From: an uncultured Eubacteriales bacterium
GTDB lineage: Bacteria; Bacillota; Clostridia; Oscillospirales; Acutalibacteraceae
NCBI GenBank assembly: GCA_900316455.1
Contig: ONCX01000001.1
Span: 1 to 45,378, forward strand
DNA length: 45,378 nucleotides
Direction: 5' to 3'
Shown: piece after piece, positions 24,469 to 32,901 of the stretch
Layout of the letters: every line of letters begins with the position of its first letter
Numbering within the stretch: the first letter of the stretch is position 1
Program-made: the position numbers and the translations under genes
The notes under the pieces: generated by a model
Seen by the model: the letters and a program-made list of their open reading frames with translations, nothing else
Databases searched by the model: none
Told to the model about the DNA's origin: nothing

Positions 24469-24479
24469 CTTCCTATCGT

Positions 24480-24562
24480 TGGTGCGGGTAACAGGACTTG
24501 AACCTGCACGGTTGCCCACCAGATCCTAAGTCTGGCGTGTCTGCCAATTCCACCATACCCGC
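24480..24562 (-). tRNA. tRNA-Leu (anticodon UAG)
   Basis: The cloverleaf is complete on the minus strand: acceptor arms GCGGGTA and TACCCGC, D-arm, anticodon stem CCAGA/TCTGG around loop C-T-T-A-G-G-A (anticodon TAG), a long class II variable arm as expected for leucine, and T-arm with G-T-T-C-A-A-G-T. The 3' CCA is encoded in the DNA. It reads CUN leucine codons. Confidence 0.97.
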
Positions 24563-24687
24563 ATAACAGTTTATGACTTCTGCAATTATAACATAGGTTT
24601 CTGCAATAATCAAGTCTTTTTTTATTTCAGGTAAAGAATTATACAATTCTTTCTTTTGTGTTATTCTGATCGAATATAATTTTTTTA

Positions 24688-24716
24688 TTGACAAAAACGG
24701 GATTATTTGTTATAAT
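24688..24716 (+). promoter_or_regulatory. promoter of the zinc-ribbon membrane protein
   Basis: Perfect TTGACA (24688-24693) and TATAAT (24711-24716) boxes with a 17-bp spacer. Confidence 0.92.
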
Positions 24717-24728
24717 CAGTATGTAGTT

Positions 24729-24784
24729 ATTCTCATTGTGAAATAATATTGTTGAATCCACCATAATGAGAATATAATTTTTTT
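24729..24784 (+). promoter_or_regulatory. leader hairpin with T-run before the ribosome site (possible attenuator)
   Basis: ATTCTCATT (24729-24737) pairs perfectly with AATGAGAAT (24765-24773), and a run of eight T follows within four bases, before the AGGAGG of the next gene. It resembles a weak intrinsic terminator inside the 5' leader. Confidence 0.45.
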
Positions 24785-24807
24785 CTTTATTTTAGGAGGT
24801 CTTTGCT

Positions 24808-25407
24808 ATGATTTGTCCCGTATGCGGAAAAGAAATTGCGGACGGCTCGGCTGTCTGCCCGATCTGTGGAGTGGCTTTAGCCGCGCCTCAAAATCCTGTT
24901 CCTAATGCCGCGCCGCAGTACGCTCCGCAGCAGTACGCCGCCCAGCCATATGCAGCACCGCAGTACGCAGCACCGCAGAATCCCGCGGTTATGCCTAAAA
25001 ACGCAAAGCAATTCATTAAACAGATGTCCCATATTCAGGAGTACAAGAATATAAGAACCGAGATTAATGTCTGCGGTATACTGTTTTATGTTTTTGCTGC
25101 TGCAACAATTGCTCTCTCGTTATTAGTCAAAAGCAGCGGAGCCGGACTGGTTGACGCCTTTATACTTGTCGGCTTCGGACTTTGGATTCAACTCGGTTAT
25201 TCCAGAGTCGGTTCGATCATTGCACTTGTCTATTCAATACTCAACATGATATATATGACCGTATCCACTGGCAAATTAGGCGGTTACCTTATCCTCATTG
25301 CCGCGGTTTGCTCTGTCATTTACACCTTCAAGGCAGCGAAGGCGTTCAAGCAGTACAAGGAATCCGCTGCCGTTCTTCCTCCTCAGCAGCAATTCCCTCA
25401 GCAATAA
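24808..25407 (+). CDS. zinc-ribbon membrane protein
   Basis: This 199-residue protein starts with a double-CxxC zinc ribbon (Cys3, Cys6, Cys17, Cys20: C-P-V-C-G-K...C-P-I-C-G). A low-complexity Pro/Gln/Tyr/Ala linker with repeated P-Q-Y-A units (about 27-60) follows, then a short charged helix and three or four membrane segments (about 85-185), and a Gln/Pro-rich tail. AGGAGG precedes the ATG. Such proteins are common in Clostridia without known function. It has a consensus promoter with a hairpin leader and a downstream terminator, so it is a single-gene unit. Confidence 0.8.
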   Translation: MICPVCGKEIADGSAVCPICGVALAAPQNPVPNAAPQYAPQQYAAQPYAAPQYAAPQNPAVMPKNAKQFIKQMSHIQEYKNIRTEINVCGILFYVFAAATIALSLLVKSSGAGLVDAFILVGFGLWIQLGYSRVGSIIALVYSILNMIYMTVSTGKLGGYLILIAAVCSVIYTFKAAKAFKQYKESAAVLPPQQQFPQQ

Positions 25408-25471
25408 TCGCTCTTGAGCGGATCTATCTCATTTTACTAAGACTCTGAATATTTATTATAAATTCCTGTCG

Positions 25472-25521
25472 CCCTGATGCAGTAGCTTTCTGCCTGCAAA
25501 CGGTGCGGCAGGGATTTTTTT
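25472..25521 (+). terminator. terminator after the zinc-ribbon membrane protein
   Basis: CCCTGATGCA (25472-25481) pairs with TGCGGCAGGG (25504-25513) at 8 of 10 positions; seven T follow. Confidence 0.75.
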
Positions 25522-25567
25522 GCGTGATCGCGGGGACAGCGAATTAATAAAATTAACATCTTGCAAA

Positions 25568-25596
25568 TTGACATTCAACCGCATAAATGCTATCAT
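25568..25596 (+). promoter_or_regulatory. promoter of the esterase-fold protein
   Basis: TTGACA (25568-25573) and TATCAT (25591-25596) with 17 bp between, 45 bp before the start. Confidence 0.8.
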
Positions 25597-25640
25597 ATAA
25601 AATGATTATTTGTGTGTAATTGAAAGGATCTGAATATATA

Positions 25641-26399
25641 ATGGCGGTTTTACAAGGCAGCTTTTTATCATCCGAAATAGGAAGGTTATCACATTTCACT
25701 GTTATTCTTCCTCATGACACCGTTACCAACCCGCCCGCAAGCGGTTATCCTGTGCTCTATATCCTCCCCGGAAGAACCGACGACTGCAACACATGGCTCT
25801 ATCGCACAAACATCGAGCGTTACGCGTATTTCAAAGGTATTGCTGTGGTAATTCCAAGCGGTGACGGCAGCTTCTACGCAAATATGGCTAACGGAAGCAG
25901 GTATTTTACAATGGTTACAAAAGAGCTTCCGGAGGTCGTCCGCAACATGTTCCGCGTGGGATTCAGCCGCCAGCATACGTTTATATGCGGGGCTGCGATG
26001 GGCGGTTACGGCGCTCTGCGCTGCGCGCTAACCTTTCCCGAACAGTATGCAGGCTGCATCGCCCTCTCCCCTGTCTCAGATATCGAGGACTTTATTAGCA
26101 AGGAGATCAGCGCGGGAAAAACCGACTGCTGGAGGGCTATTCTCGGTGACAGAATGCTCGTTCCGCGTGACATGGATCTTGGCAATCTCATCAGCGAGAG
26201 CCACACATATTCTCAGATTCAGCCGCTTATCTACCTTGCCTGCGGCAAACGCGACGAACTGTATCCATCTGCCGTTCAGCTCAGGGATATGCTCGACCAC
26301 TACAAAATTGATTTTATTTTTGAACAGGCTGACGCGGGACACGAATGGGGCTTCTGGGACGTCGCAGTTCAGCGCGGTCTTGACGCAATTATTAAATAG
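25641..26399 (+). CDS. esterase D-type alpha/beta hydrolase lacking the catalytic serine
   Basis: This 252-residue cytoplasmic protein has the fold of the esterase D / putative esterase family (PF00756): P-V-L-Y-I-L-P-G-R-T-D-D, V-V-I-P-S-G-D-G-S-F-Y, F-I-C-G-A-A-M-G-G-Y-G, and a C-terminal D-A-G-H-E-W. The nucleophile elbow should read G-x-S-x-G-G, but residue 119 is Ala (codon GCG at 25995-25997), one base away from a TCG serine codon. Asp205 and His234 of the triad are present. The protein is otherwise well preserved, so it may be a pseudoenzyme with a binding role, or a recent loss of function. The start at 25641 has AAAGGA 13 nt upstream; an in-frame TTG at 25620 has no site. A membrane-protein gene follows after 38 bp. 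Confidence 0.85.
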   Translation: MAVLQGSFLSSEIGRLSHFTVILPHDTVTNPPASGYPVLYILPGRTDDCNTWLYRTNIERYAYFKGIAVVIPSGDGSFYANMANGSRYFTMVTKELPEVVRNMFRVGFSRQHTFICGAAMGGYGALRCALTFPEQYAGCIALSPVSDIEDFISKEISAGKTDCWRAILGDRMLVPRDMDLGNLISESHTYSQIQPLIYLACGKRDELYPSAVQLRDMLDHYKIDFIFEQADAGHEWGFWDVAVQRGLDAIIK

Positions 26400-26437
26400 C
26401 GGTCTGCTTTGTCGGCAGGTCGCGTATCGGAGGGGAT

Positions 26438-27499
26438 TTGGTATTTGTAAGAATTGACGGATACAACGGAGATCTGCCTGATGTGATACCCGGCGTATCT
26501 GAAGATATAACGCAATATCTCAAAGGGCGCAGATTCATCAAAATTCCGGCAGGCTCAGTCGCGGACGTTACACTAAGCGGTCAGTACACTGATTACGTAA
26601 CCCTCGGCGGCGCGGAGCTTTTCATCAATATCGCGAAAGGTAATCGCAAAAAAACAATCCGGATTGAAATAATGGGATCAATCAATGAATTTCTACTCAG
26701 GGAATTTCTCAAAGGCGTATGCCGCAATATGAAGGTAATCAAAAGTGCCAAAACGTCTCCCGTGTACGCTCTTGAAGCGATGCTTTTATTCTTTAACAGA
26801 AAATCCGGCAGACTCAACCGGCTTATGATTATAATTGCGGCGGTATCGTGCCTGCTGGTAATAATGGATTCTCTGATAATCACGCCTTACAACAATTTGC
26901 TTACCGGAATCGGCGCACTGCTTCCACTTGTAAATTTTTTTATTTATCTGAAAAACTCCAGACTGATAAGCTTTTTCTCGCAGTCTGTCAAAAACAATAC
27001 AAAATACGTTTGCAGGAGGTATGTCGGCTTTTATTCCAAATTCGGTATGCCCTCGGTTGCGGGAATGCTCGCCGCGTTCGGAGGAAGGACGCTCGATATC
27101 GACATAGCGAAAGTATTTCTGTTTGGTGGAATTCTGTTTGCTGTAATAGTAATTCTTCTTGCGCTGATTTTGCTTAGACAAAAATACATATATATTCTTT
27201 TGGCTGGATATTCATTAATTATGATGATGTATCCGTGTCAGACTGTTCACTTTGTCAACCGGATGGCGGTGACAAGGGATTATGCAACGCATACGGCAAT
27301 CGTTGAAAAATACCGCGTCCAGCCTGATTCCGAAACCGATAAATCCGAGTACATCGGAATTATTACGAGCGACGGAACGCCACACGAGCTGCCATTGGGT
27401 CTGAGCGATAATTCCAACCTGAAGCCAGGGGAAACTGTAGCCACGATTCATGAATACCGCGGATTGCTCGGCATTGACTGCGCCGACCTTTCTTTTTGA
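26438..27499 (+). CDS. membrane protein of unknown function, paired with the esterase-like gene
   Basis: The start is TTG 26438 with GGAGG only about 4 nt before it, a short but workable spacing; no other start fits. The 353 residues comprise a soluble N-terminal part of about 125 residues (beta-rich, V-D-V-T-L-S-G-Q-Y...), then four hydrophobic segments near 129-149, 153-171, 226-246 and 250-266, with a basic stretch between the pairs (V-C-R-R-Y-V-G-F). A C-terminal soluble domain of about 85 residues follows. No family is recognised. It follows the serine-less esterase by 38 bp with no terminator between, so the two are probably one transcript and may work together. Confidence 0.7.
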   Translation: MVFVRIDGYNGDLPDVIPGVSEDITQYLKGRRFIKIPAGSVADVTLSGQYTDYVTLGGAELFINIAKGNRKKTIRIEIMGSINEFLLREFLKGVCRNMKVIKSAKTSPVYALEAMLLFFNRKSGRLNRLMIIIAAVSCLLVIMDSLIITPYNNLLTGIGALLPLVNFFIYLKNSRLISFFSQSVKNNTKYVCRRYVGFYSKFGMPSVAGMLAAFGGRTLDIDIAKVFLFGGILFAVIVILLALILLRQKYIYILLAGYSLIMMMYPCQTVHFVNRMAVTRDYATHTAIVEKYRVQPDSETDKSEYIGIITSDGTPHELPLGLSDNSNLKPGETVATIHEYRGLLGIDCADLSF

Positions 27500-27552
27500 T
27501 TTAAGCTTGAATAATTCTTTAACTTTTTAAACAATTAAAGTGCTAAATCATA

Positions 27553-27581
27553 TTGACAAAGCATGAATTATAAAATATAAT
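27553..27581 (+). promoter_or_regulatory. promoter of the putP-like gene
   Basis: TTGACA (27553-27558) and TATAAT (27576-27581) with a 17-bp spacer. The start of transcription falls at about 27588, the first base of a leader hairpin. Confidence 0.9.
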
Positions 27582-27586
27582 AATCT

Positions 27587-27618
27587 GGTATCCCGTCCGC
27601 GTGAGTTCGCGGATACCA
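27587..27618 (+). promoter_or_regulatory. 5'-end hairpin in the putP-like leader
   Basis: GGTAT pairs with ATACC and CCGCG with CGCGG around a six-base loop, with a five-base bulge on the 5' side. A second small hairpin, TGCC-TTA-GGCA type, follows at 27628-27639 just before the ribosome site. It may protect the mRNA 5' end or control translation. Confidence 0.5.
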
Positions 27619-27657
27619 TTATTATTTGCCTTATGGCAGGAAAGGATTGATTTAAGT

Positions 27658-29214
27658 TTGAATACAATCGAACTTAGCGCTATCGCCTTATATTTCATGC
27701 TTGTGATAGGAATAGGCATATTCTTCTTTGTCAAGTCGAAAAAAAGCGAGAGCGAAAAAGAGTACTTCCTTGGCGGCAGAAATATGAACGGTCTGGTCGC
27801 CGCACTCAGCGCCGGCGCATCCGATATGAGCGCATGGGTGCTTATGGGTCTGCCCGGCTCTATCTATCTCGCCGGAGTCGGAAAGGTCTGGATAGCAGTC
27901 GGTCTGCTCTGCGGCACTATCGCCGCGTGGATATTTGTCGCTCCAAAGCTGCGAAGATTTTCCATCAGAGCAAACGACTCAATAACTATCCCTCAGTTTC
28001 TCACTAACCGATTCCTGACGGAAAATAAGGCGCTACAGATAATCTCGGCGCTTGTTTTCGTAATCGTCTACTGTGTCTACGCGGCTTCAAGCATTGTCGC
28101 TTGCGGCGACCTCTTCAAGACTGTCCTCGATGTTGACCCGAAAATTTCAATGATCGTCGCCACGGCAATTATCGTGCTGTACACATTCCTCGGCGGATTC
28201 AACGCCGTATGCTGGACTGACTTCTTTCAGGGGCTTCTCATGCTTGGCGCTCTGCTGCTCTGCCCGATAATTGCCCTTTTGGGTGTAAAGACCGGCAGCT
28301 ATGTCGCACAGACGGGTGCGGCGCTTCCCGATAATTACTACAACCTTCTTTCCGGCGGTTCCTTCAACTGGACAAGCATTGCCGATATTCTCACCGGCTT
28401 CGGCTGGGGTCTGGGATATTTCGGTATGCCTCACATCATCGTAAGATTCATCGCAATCAAATCCGAAAAGGATATGAGAAAATCCCAGATCGTCGGAAGC
28501 TGCTGGACGGCAATAATCCTCACAATGTCCGCTGTCGTGGGTCTTTTTGGCAGATATCTCTTCGCCGACAGTCTCACCGAAAGCAAGAGCCTTGTCTTTG
28601 TCACAATGGTCAGACAGTTCTTCCCCGCTTTCATCGCCGGAATACTGTTATCGGCTATAATTGCCGCCGCAATGAGCACCGCCGATTCGCAGCTCCTTGC
28701 TTCGTCGTCCGCGTTTTCCTCCGACGTTTATAAGGCTGTAATCCGCAAAAACGCCTCAAACAGGGAAATGATGTGGGCTGGCAGAATTGTTGTTGTAATT
28801 ATCGCGGTTGTCGCTTTTCTGATCGCCAGCAGTCCGAGCTGCGAGGGTATAATGGAGCTTGTGGAATGTGCGTGGGGCTTCTTCGGCGCTTCATTCGGTC
28901 CTGTGATACTCCTTGCCCTCTACTGGAAGAGATTCACATATCCGGGCGCGGTCGCTGGTATCGTAACCGGCTTCGCTGTGGACATGATCTGGTACATGCT
29001 CTTTACCGGCGACTCCGGAATCTACAAGTTCGGACTTTTCAATACGGGTATCTATGAGATAATTCCTGGCTTCTTCTGCGGAATGCTCGCCGCAGTTATT
29101 GTCTCGCTTATCAGCAAAAAGCCCTCGCAGGAGGTTCTCGCTCTCTTTGAACAGGCAAAAATGCCTATAGATTCTTCTGAATCAGCTCAAGAAGATATCG
29201 CTGTGGCTGAGTAA
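27658..29214 (+). CDS. putP: sodium/proline symporter, PutP type
   Basis: This 518-residue solute:sodium symporter of the SSS family has about 13 membrane segments. The start is TTG 27658 with AAAGGA 11 nt upstream; the frame is open back to a GTG at 27601, but that lies in the leader hairpin. PutP features include Y-F-L-G-G-R-N-M-N, S-A-G-A-S-D-M-S-A-W-V-L-M-G-L-P-G with sodium-site serines, F-L-G-G-F-N-A-V-C-W-T-D-F-F-Q-G, and A-A-M-S-T-A-D-S-Q-L-L. It should take up proline with sodium, and would draw on a sodium gradient of the kind built by the decarboxylase pump encoded near 42-44 kb. It is a single-gene unit with its own promoter and terminator. Confidence 0.93.
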   Translation: MNTIELSAIALYFMLVIGIGIFFFVKSKKSESEKEYFLGGRNMNGLVAALSAGASDMSAWVLMGLPGSIYLAGVGKVWIAVGLLCGTIAAWIFVAPKLRRFSIRANDSITIPQFLTNRFLTENKALQIISALVFVIVYCVYAASSIVACGDLFKTVLDVDPKISMIVATAIIVLYTFLGGFNAVCWTDFFQGLLMLGALLLCPIIALLGVKTGSYVAQTGAALPDNYYNLLSGGSFNWTSIADILTGFGWGLGYFGMPHIIVRFIAIKSEKDMRKSQIVGSCWTAIILTMSAVVGLFGRYLFADSLTESKSLVFVTMVRQFFPAFIAGILLSAIIAAAMSTADSQLLASSSAFSSDVYKAVIRKNASNREMMWAGRIVVVIIAVVAFLIASSPSCEGIMELVECAWGFFGASFGPVILLALYWKRFTYPGAVAGIVTGFAVDMIWYMLFTGDSGIYKFGLFNTGIYEIIPGFFCGMLAAVIVSLISKKPSQEVLALFEQAKMPIDSSESAQEDIAVAE

Positions 29215-29228
29215 ATAAAAAATTAATT

Positions 29229-29269
29229 GAGCCTTTTCCCGGTAAGCTTACACTTTCGGGAAAAGGCTC
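29229..29269 (+). terminator. terminator after the putP-like gene
   Basis: Perfect 13-bp arms GAGCCTTTTCCCG (29229-29241) and CGGGAAAAGGCTC (29257-29269), followed by a T-rich stretch. Confidence 0.88.
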
Positions 29270-29524
29270 TTATGTCTTTATCTGAAAAAAACCGCGTAAG
29301 ATATTTATTATTCTATCAAGCAGCGAAAGACAGCTTCCCTACTAACTTTAAAATTTTCATTAAACAAAGATAATTTTAATTTGTTAAAATAATATTAAGT
29401 TATAATATTTTTACATACACGCTCAACTTTAGCCTTGAAATTGCGCGAATAATTTGATATAATAATATGACATGAGTCGGACAGTGATGATTTATATTTT
29501 TTTGGTAAGCGGAGGAGATGTTCT
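29270..29524 (+). other. gene-free AT-rich stretch before the secreted protein gene
   Basis: No gene is seen. The stretch holds only AT-rich spacer, a promoter (29435-29463) and the GGAGGAG ribosome site of the next gene. Confidence 0.6.
29435..29463 (+). promoter_or_regulatory. promoter of the secreted Ig-like protein
   Basis: TTGAAA (29435-29440) and TATAAT (29458-29463) with a 17-bp spacer, 62 bp before the GTG start. Confidence 0.82.
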
Positions 29525-30385
29525 GTGAAAAATTCAATAGTCGGTGGAATCAAAATGCACCGTTTTTTTTCTGTTTTATTGGCAGCCGTCGCCGCCGTTT
29601 GCATTATTTTATTTCACGCTCCATCAGCGTATGCCACAGGTCAGAACAATACAACCTCAAGCACAACGTCAACTACCCGTAACGCAAGCTCTTCCGATCC
29701 CGACGCAAATGTATCCGAGGTAACGGTTTCTTCAAATCCTCAGGAAACGCTCGGAACCGTCGGTTTCTCTGAATCAAATACCAAGCGTATAACCGTGGGA
29801 AAATCCACTGTGCTATATCTCACTATAAAGGATATGGGCTACAATTTTCAGACCACATTTGAAACGTCGGATCCTGAAATTGCCACTGTCAAAAAAATCG
29901 ACAACCGCGCCGTCAAGGTTGTGGGTCTGAAAAGCGGCACTGTCACAATTACGGCAACCGTTCCAAAATCAAAGACTGTCACTATCTCAGCGAAATACGT
30001 GCTTCAGATTGACGAGGGCGACGCGGCTTCATCTCAGACTCAGCCTGACGGCTCTTCATCAGTCGAAGGCGGCGGAATTATGGAAGACGTCAGCGACAAT
30101 ACGGATCTCGAGTTGTATTCATCTACTGTTGATCCAATGCTTCTGGAATATTCAAAAACCAGACGCAGCGCAAACGGCGCGTCGCTTCTGCTCGGTCTTA
30201 TCGGCTGGGGGCTTATAATTTTTGCCGTGGGCTACGTTTTCTCCGTCGTAATACGCAGCCGCACGCCAAAGCTCAACGTCTCGCCTGGCAGCAGAAAGAG
30301 ATACAGCGCCAGCGGCTCCGGATCAATACGTTCGGGTAACAGACTTCTCCCCGATAAATATTACCGCAATTTAAAAAAATATTGA
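29525..30385 (+). CDS. secreted, membrane-anchored protein with a Big_2-like domain
   Basis: This 286-residue protein starts at GTG 29525, with GGAGGAG seven bases before it. A signal peptide ends near A-Y-A (residue 37). A Ser/Thr-rich linker follows, then an Ig-like domain of the Big_2 type (about 85-160; T-V-G-K-S-T-V-L-Y-L, S-D-P-E-I-A-T-V, V-V-G-L-K-S-G-T-V-T-I-T-A-T-V), an acidic/Ser-rich linker, one membrane segment near residues 215-240 (L-L-L-G-L-I-G-W-G-L-I-I-F), and a basic cytoplasmic tail. Topology is therefore external Ig domain with a C-terminal anchor. The next gene, another small membrane protein, follows after 34 bp. Confidence 0.8.
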   Translation: MKNSIVGGIKMHRFFSVLLAAVAAVCIILFHAPSAYATGQNNTTSSTTSTTRNASSSDPDANVSEVTVSSNPQETLGTVGFSESNTKRITVGKSTVLYLTIKDMGYNFQTTFETSDPEIATVKKIDNRAVKVVGLKSGTVTITATVPKSKTVTISAKYVLQIDEGDAASSQTQPDGSSSVEGGGIMEDVSDNTDLELYSSTVDPMLLEYSKTRRSANGASLLLGLIGWGLIIFAVGYVFSVVIRSRTPKLNVSPGSRKRYSASGSGSIRSGNRLLPDKYYRNLKKY

Positions 30386-30419
30386 TTTTTTTAATCAGAT
30401 TTAAGGGAAGGGTTTTATA

Positions 30420-31028
30420 ATGAACAATATCAAAAAAATAATTTCAGTCATGAAAAATTACACTTCAAAATTTTTAAACCATTTTACGGAAAAATTCAAA
30501 GCGTGTGATAAAAGCATTCTGGTGAGCGGCATAACTGCCGGAATCTTTATTCTGCTTGGTCTTATTCAATTAATCTCCGTTATCGTTACTCCACTTGCCC
30601 GTACTTTTGATCATATCTCCCTTATTCCCATTGATTTCATGATCGCGGCGTTCTGCGTCGTATATGTTCTTTACAGATGCGGCAGACTTGGGGGACTTAA
30701 ATTGTTTCATGAACTGGCTGAGACTCCGGACTCCGAAAGTGATGAACCTGACTCTCCGTACAATGTTAAAAAGAGCGATACGGATAAGATTTCACTGCCC
30801 GATATATCCCGTATCTGCATTCCCGTTTCTCAGATAAACGCGAATTCATCGTCTGTACGTTCCACTTCATCGGTCAATTCACGTGTAAATACATCCGCTT
30901 CTTACGCTGAAAATGAGAATATGTTCTCGCCACGGCACAGATATTCGGGCAATCAGGCTTCACGCCAAAATCCATGCGGTTCTTCGGACGTGTCGTCTAA
31001 GTTCAACAGCCACCGCTCAGGAAGATAA
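30420..31028 (+). CDS. small membrane protein of unknown function
   Basis: This 202-residue protein begins with a basic helical stretch of about 35 residues. Two membrane segments follow near 36-60 (I-L-V-S-G-I-T-A-G-I-F-I-L-L-G) and 70-87 (F-M-I-A-A-F-C-V-V-Y-V-L-Y), then a disordered Ser/Asn-rich tail of about 110 residues. AAGGGAAGG precedes the ATG. It is sandwiched between the Big_2-like protein and lepA with short gaps (34 and 38 bp), so all three may share a transcript. No family is recognised. Confidence 0.65.
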   Translation: MNNIKKIISVMKNYTSKFLNHFTEKFKACDKSILVSGITAGIFILLGLIQLISVIVTPLARTFDHISLIPIDFMIAAFCVVYVLYRCGRLGGLKLFHELAETPDSESDEPDSPYNVKKSDTDKISLPDISRICIPVSQINANSSSVRSTSSVNSRVNTSASYAENENMFSPRHRYSGNQASRQNPCGSSDVSSKFNSHRSGR

Positions 31029-31066
31029 ATCTTTCAACATAGTTTTTTTATGAGGTGTAAGTTAAA

Positions 31067-32878
31067 TTGTCAGTTCCACAGGATAAAATACGCAATTTCA
31101 GTATAATTGCACACATAGATCACGGCAAAAGCACACTCGCGGACCGTATTCTTGAAAAAACCTACTCCGTCAGTCAGCGCGAAATGGAGGATCAGATCCT
31201 CGACAATATGGAGCTTGAACGCGAGCGCGGAATTACCATTAAATCCCACGCCGTTACCTTGAATTACAAGGCTTCCGACGGCGAGCTGTATACATTTAAC
31301 CTCATTGACACTCCTGGACATGTTGACTTCAATTACGAGGTGTCACGCTCCCTTGCCGCATGTGAAGGCGCTATTCTTGTAGTTGACGCAAGTCAGGGCA
31401 TTGAAGCTCAGACTCTTGCCAACACCTATCTCGCTATTGACGCAGGTCTTGAGGTCGTGCCGGTAATCAACAAAATTGACCTTCCGTCAGCCGACCCTAA
31501 GAAGGCTATTCACGAGATAGAGGATATTATAGGTCTTCCTGCCGAGGACGCGCCTCAGATTTCCGCAAAGGTTGGACTTAATATAGAGGCTGTGCTTGAA
31601 AAAATCGTCACAGATATTCCCGCTCCGCAATGTGACAGAGACGCTCCCCTCAAGGCTTTGATCTTCGACAGCTATTACGACAGCTATAAGGGCGTTATAG
31701 TGTATGTCAGACTGATGTCGGGACGGCTCTGCCCTGGCGATACCATACGCATGATGAGTACCGGCGCGGAATTCAATGTCGTGGAATGCGGATATATGCG
31801 GACTACAACTCTCGAACCTGTCGGCGAGCTTGCCGCCGGCGAAGTCGGTTACATCGCCGCTTCAATCAAAACCGTATCCGAAGCTATGGTCGGCGATACC
31901 GTAACCAACGCGGCACGTCCAGCCGATCAGCCCCTTCCGGGATTCCGCAAGGCAAATCCAATGGTATTCTGCGGAATATATCCGGCTGACGGCGCGAAAT
32001 ACGGCGATCTCCGCGAAGCCCTCGAAAAGCTTCAGCTAAACGACGCTTCTCTTTCTTTCGAGCCGGAAACCTCCGTCGCTCTCGGCTTCGGATTCCGCTG
32101 CGGATTCCTTGGACTGCTCCATATGGAAATAATTCAGGAAAGACTCGAAAGAGAATATAATTTGGACCTGATAACCACCGCTCCCAGCGTTATATACAAG
32201 ATTACAGGCACAGACGGGGAAACAAGATTCATTGACAATCCCACCAATTATCCCGACCCATCTCAGATAAGTTTCGCCGAAGAGCCTATTTGCGAAGCTC
32301 ACATTTATTCCCCAACTGAATACGTCGGCAATATTATGGAACTGTGTCAGGACAGACGCGGCGTATTCAAGGGAATGGAATACATTGACACAGACCGCGT
32401 TGATATTCACTATATTTTGCCGCTCAACGAAATAATCTACGATTTCTTTGACGCGCTGAAAAGCCGTACAAAAGGCTATGCTTCCTTCGATTACGAACCA
32501 GCTGGCTATCAGAGGTCTAACCTTGTCAAGCTCGATATGATGCTCAACGGCGAGGTTGTGGACGCGCTTTCATTTATCGTTCACGCCGACAGCGCGTACC
32601 CCCGCGCCCGCAAAATGACCGCAAGACTAAAGGATCACATTCCGCGGCAGCTCTTTGAGGTTCCGATACAGGCGGCGATAGGCGGCAAGATAATCGCAAG
32701 GGAAACCGTAAAGGCAATGCGTAAGGACGTTCTCGCAAAATGCTACGGCGGCGATATCACACGTAAGAAAAAACTGCTTGAAAAACAAAAGGAAGGCAAA
32801 AAGCGAATGAGACAGCTCGGTTCTGTCGAGGTTCCGCAGGAGGCATTCATGGCAGTGCTCAAGCTGGACGAAGAATAA
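31067..32878 (+). CDS. lepA: translation elongation factor 4 (LepA), GTPase
   Basis: This ribosomal GTPase can back-translocate stalled ribosomes and affects initiation and assembly. Its 603 residues match the family. The start is TTG 31067 with GAGGTG nine bases before it. GTPase motifs are A-H-I-D-H-G-K-S-T (15-23), R-G-I-T-I-K in switch I, D-T-P-G-H-V-D-F and N-K-I-D-L. The LepA-specific C-terminal domain is present ([21 protein letters not shown]). A glycosyltransferase gene follows after 23 bp. Confidence 0.98.
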   Translation: MSVPQDKIRNFSIIAHIDHGKSTLADRILEKTYSVSQREMEDQILDNMELERERGITIKSHAVTLNYKASDGELYTFNLIDTPGHVDFNYEVSRSLAACEGAILVVDASQGIEAQTLANTYLAIDAGLEVVPVINKIDLPSADPKKAIHEIEDIIGLPAEDAPQISAKVGLNIEAVLEKIVTDIPAPQCDRDAPLKALIFDSYYDSYKGVIVYVRLMSGRLCPGDTIRMMSTGAEFNVVECGYMRTTTLEPVGELAAGEVGYIAASIKTVSEAMVGDTVTNAARPADQPLPGFRKANPMVFCGIYPADGAKYGDLREALEKLQLNDASLSFEPETSVALGFGFRCGFLGLLHMEIIQERLEREYNLDLITTAPSVIYKITGTDGETRFIDNPTNYPDPSQISFAEEPICEAHIYSPTEYVGNIMELCQDRRGVFKGMEYIDTDRVDIHYILPLNEIIYDFFDALKSRTKGYASFDYEPAGYQRSNLVKLDMMLNGEVVDALSFIVHADSAYPRARKMTARLKDHIPRQLFEVPIQAAIGGKIIARETVKAMRKDVLAKCYGGDITRKKKLLEKQKEGKKRMRQLGSVEVPQEAFMAVLKLDEE

Positions 32879-32901
32879 TTATTTGGAAGCGATGATTACA
32901 G

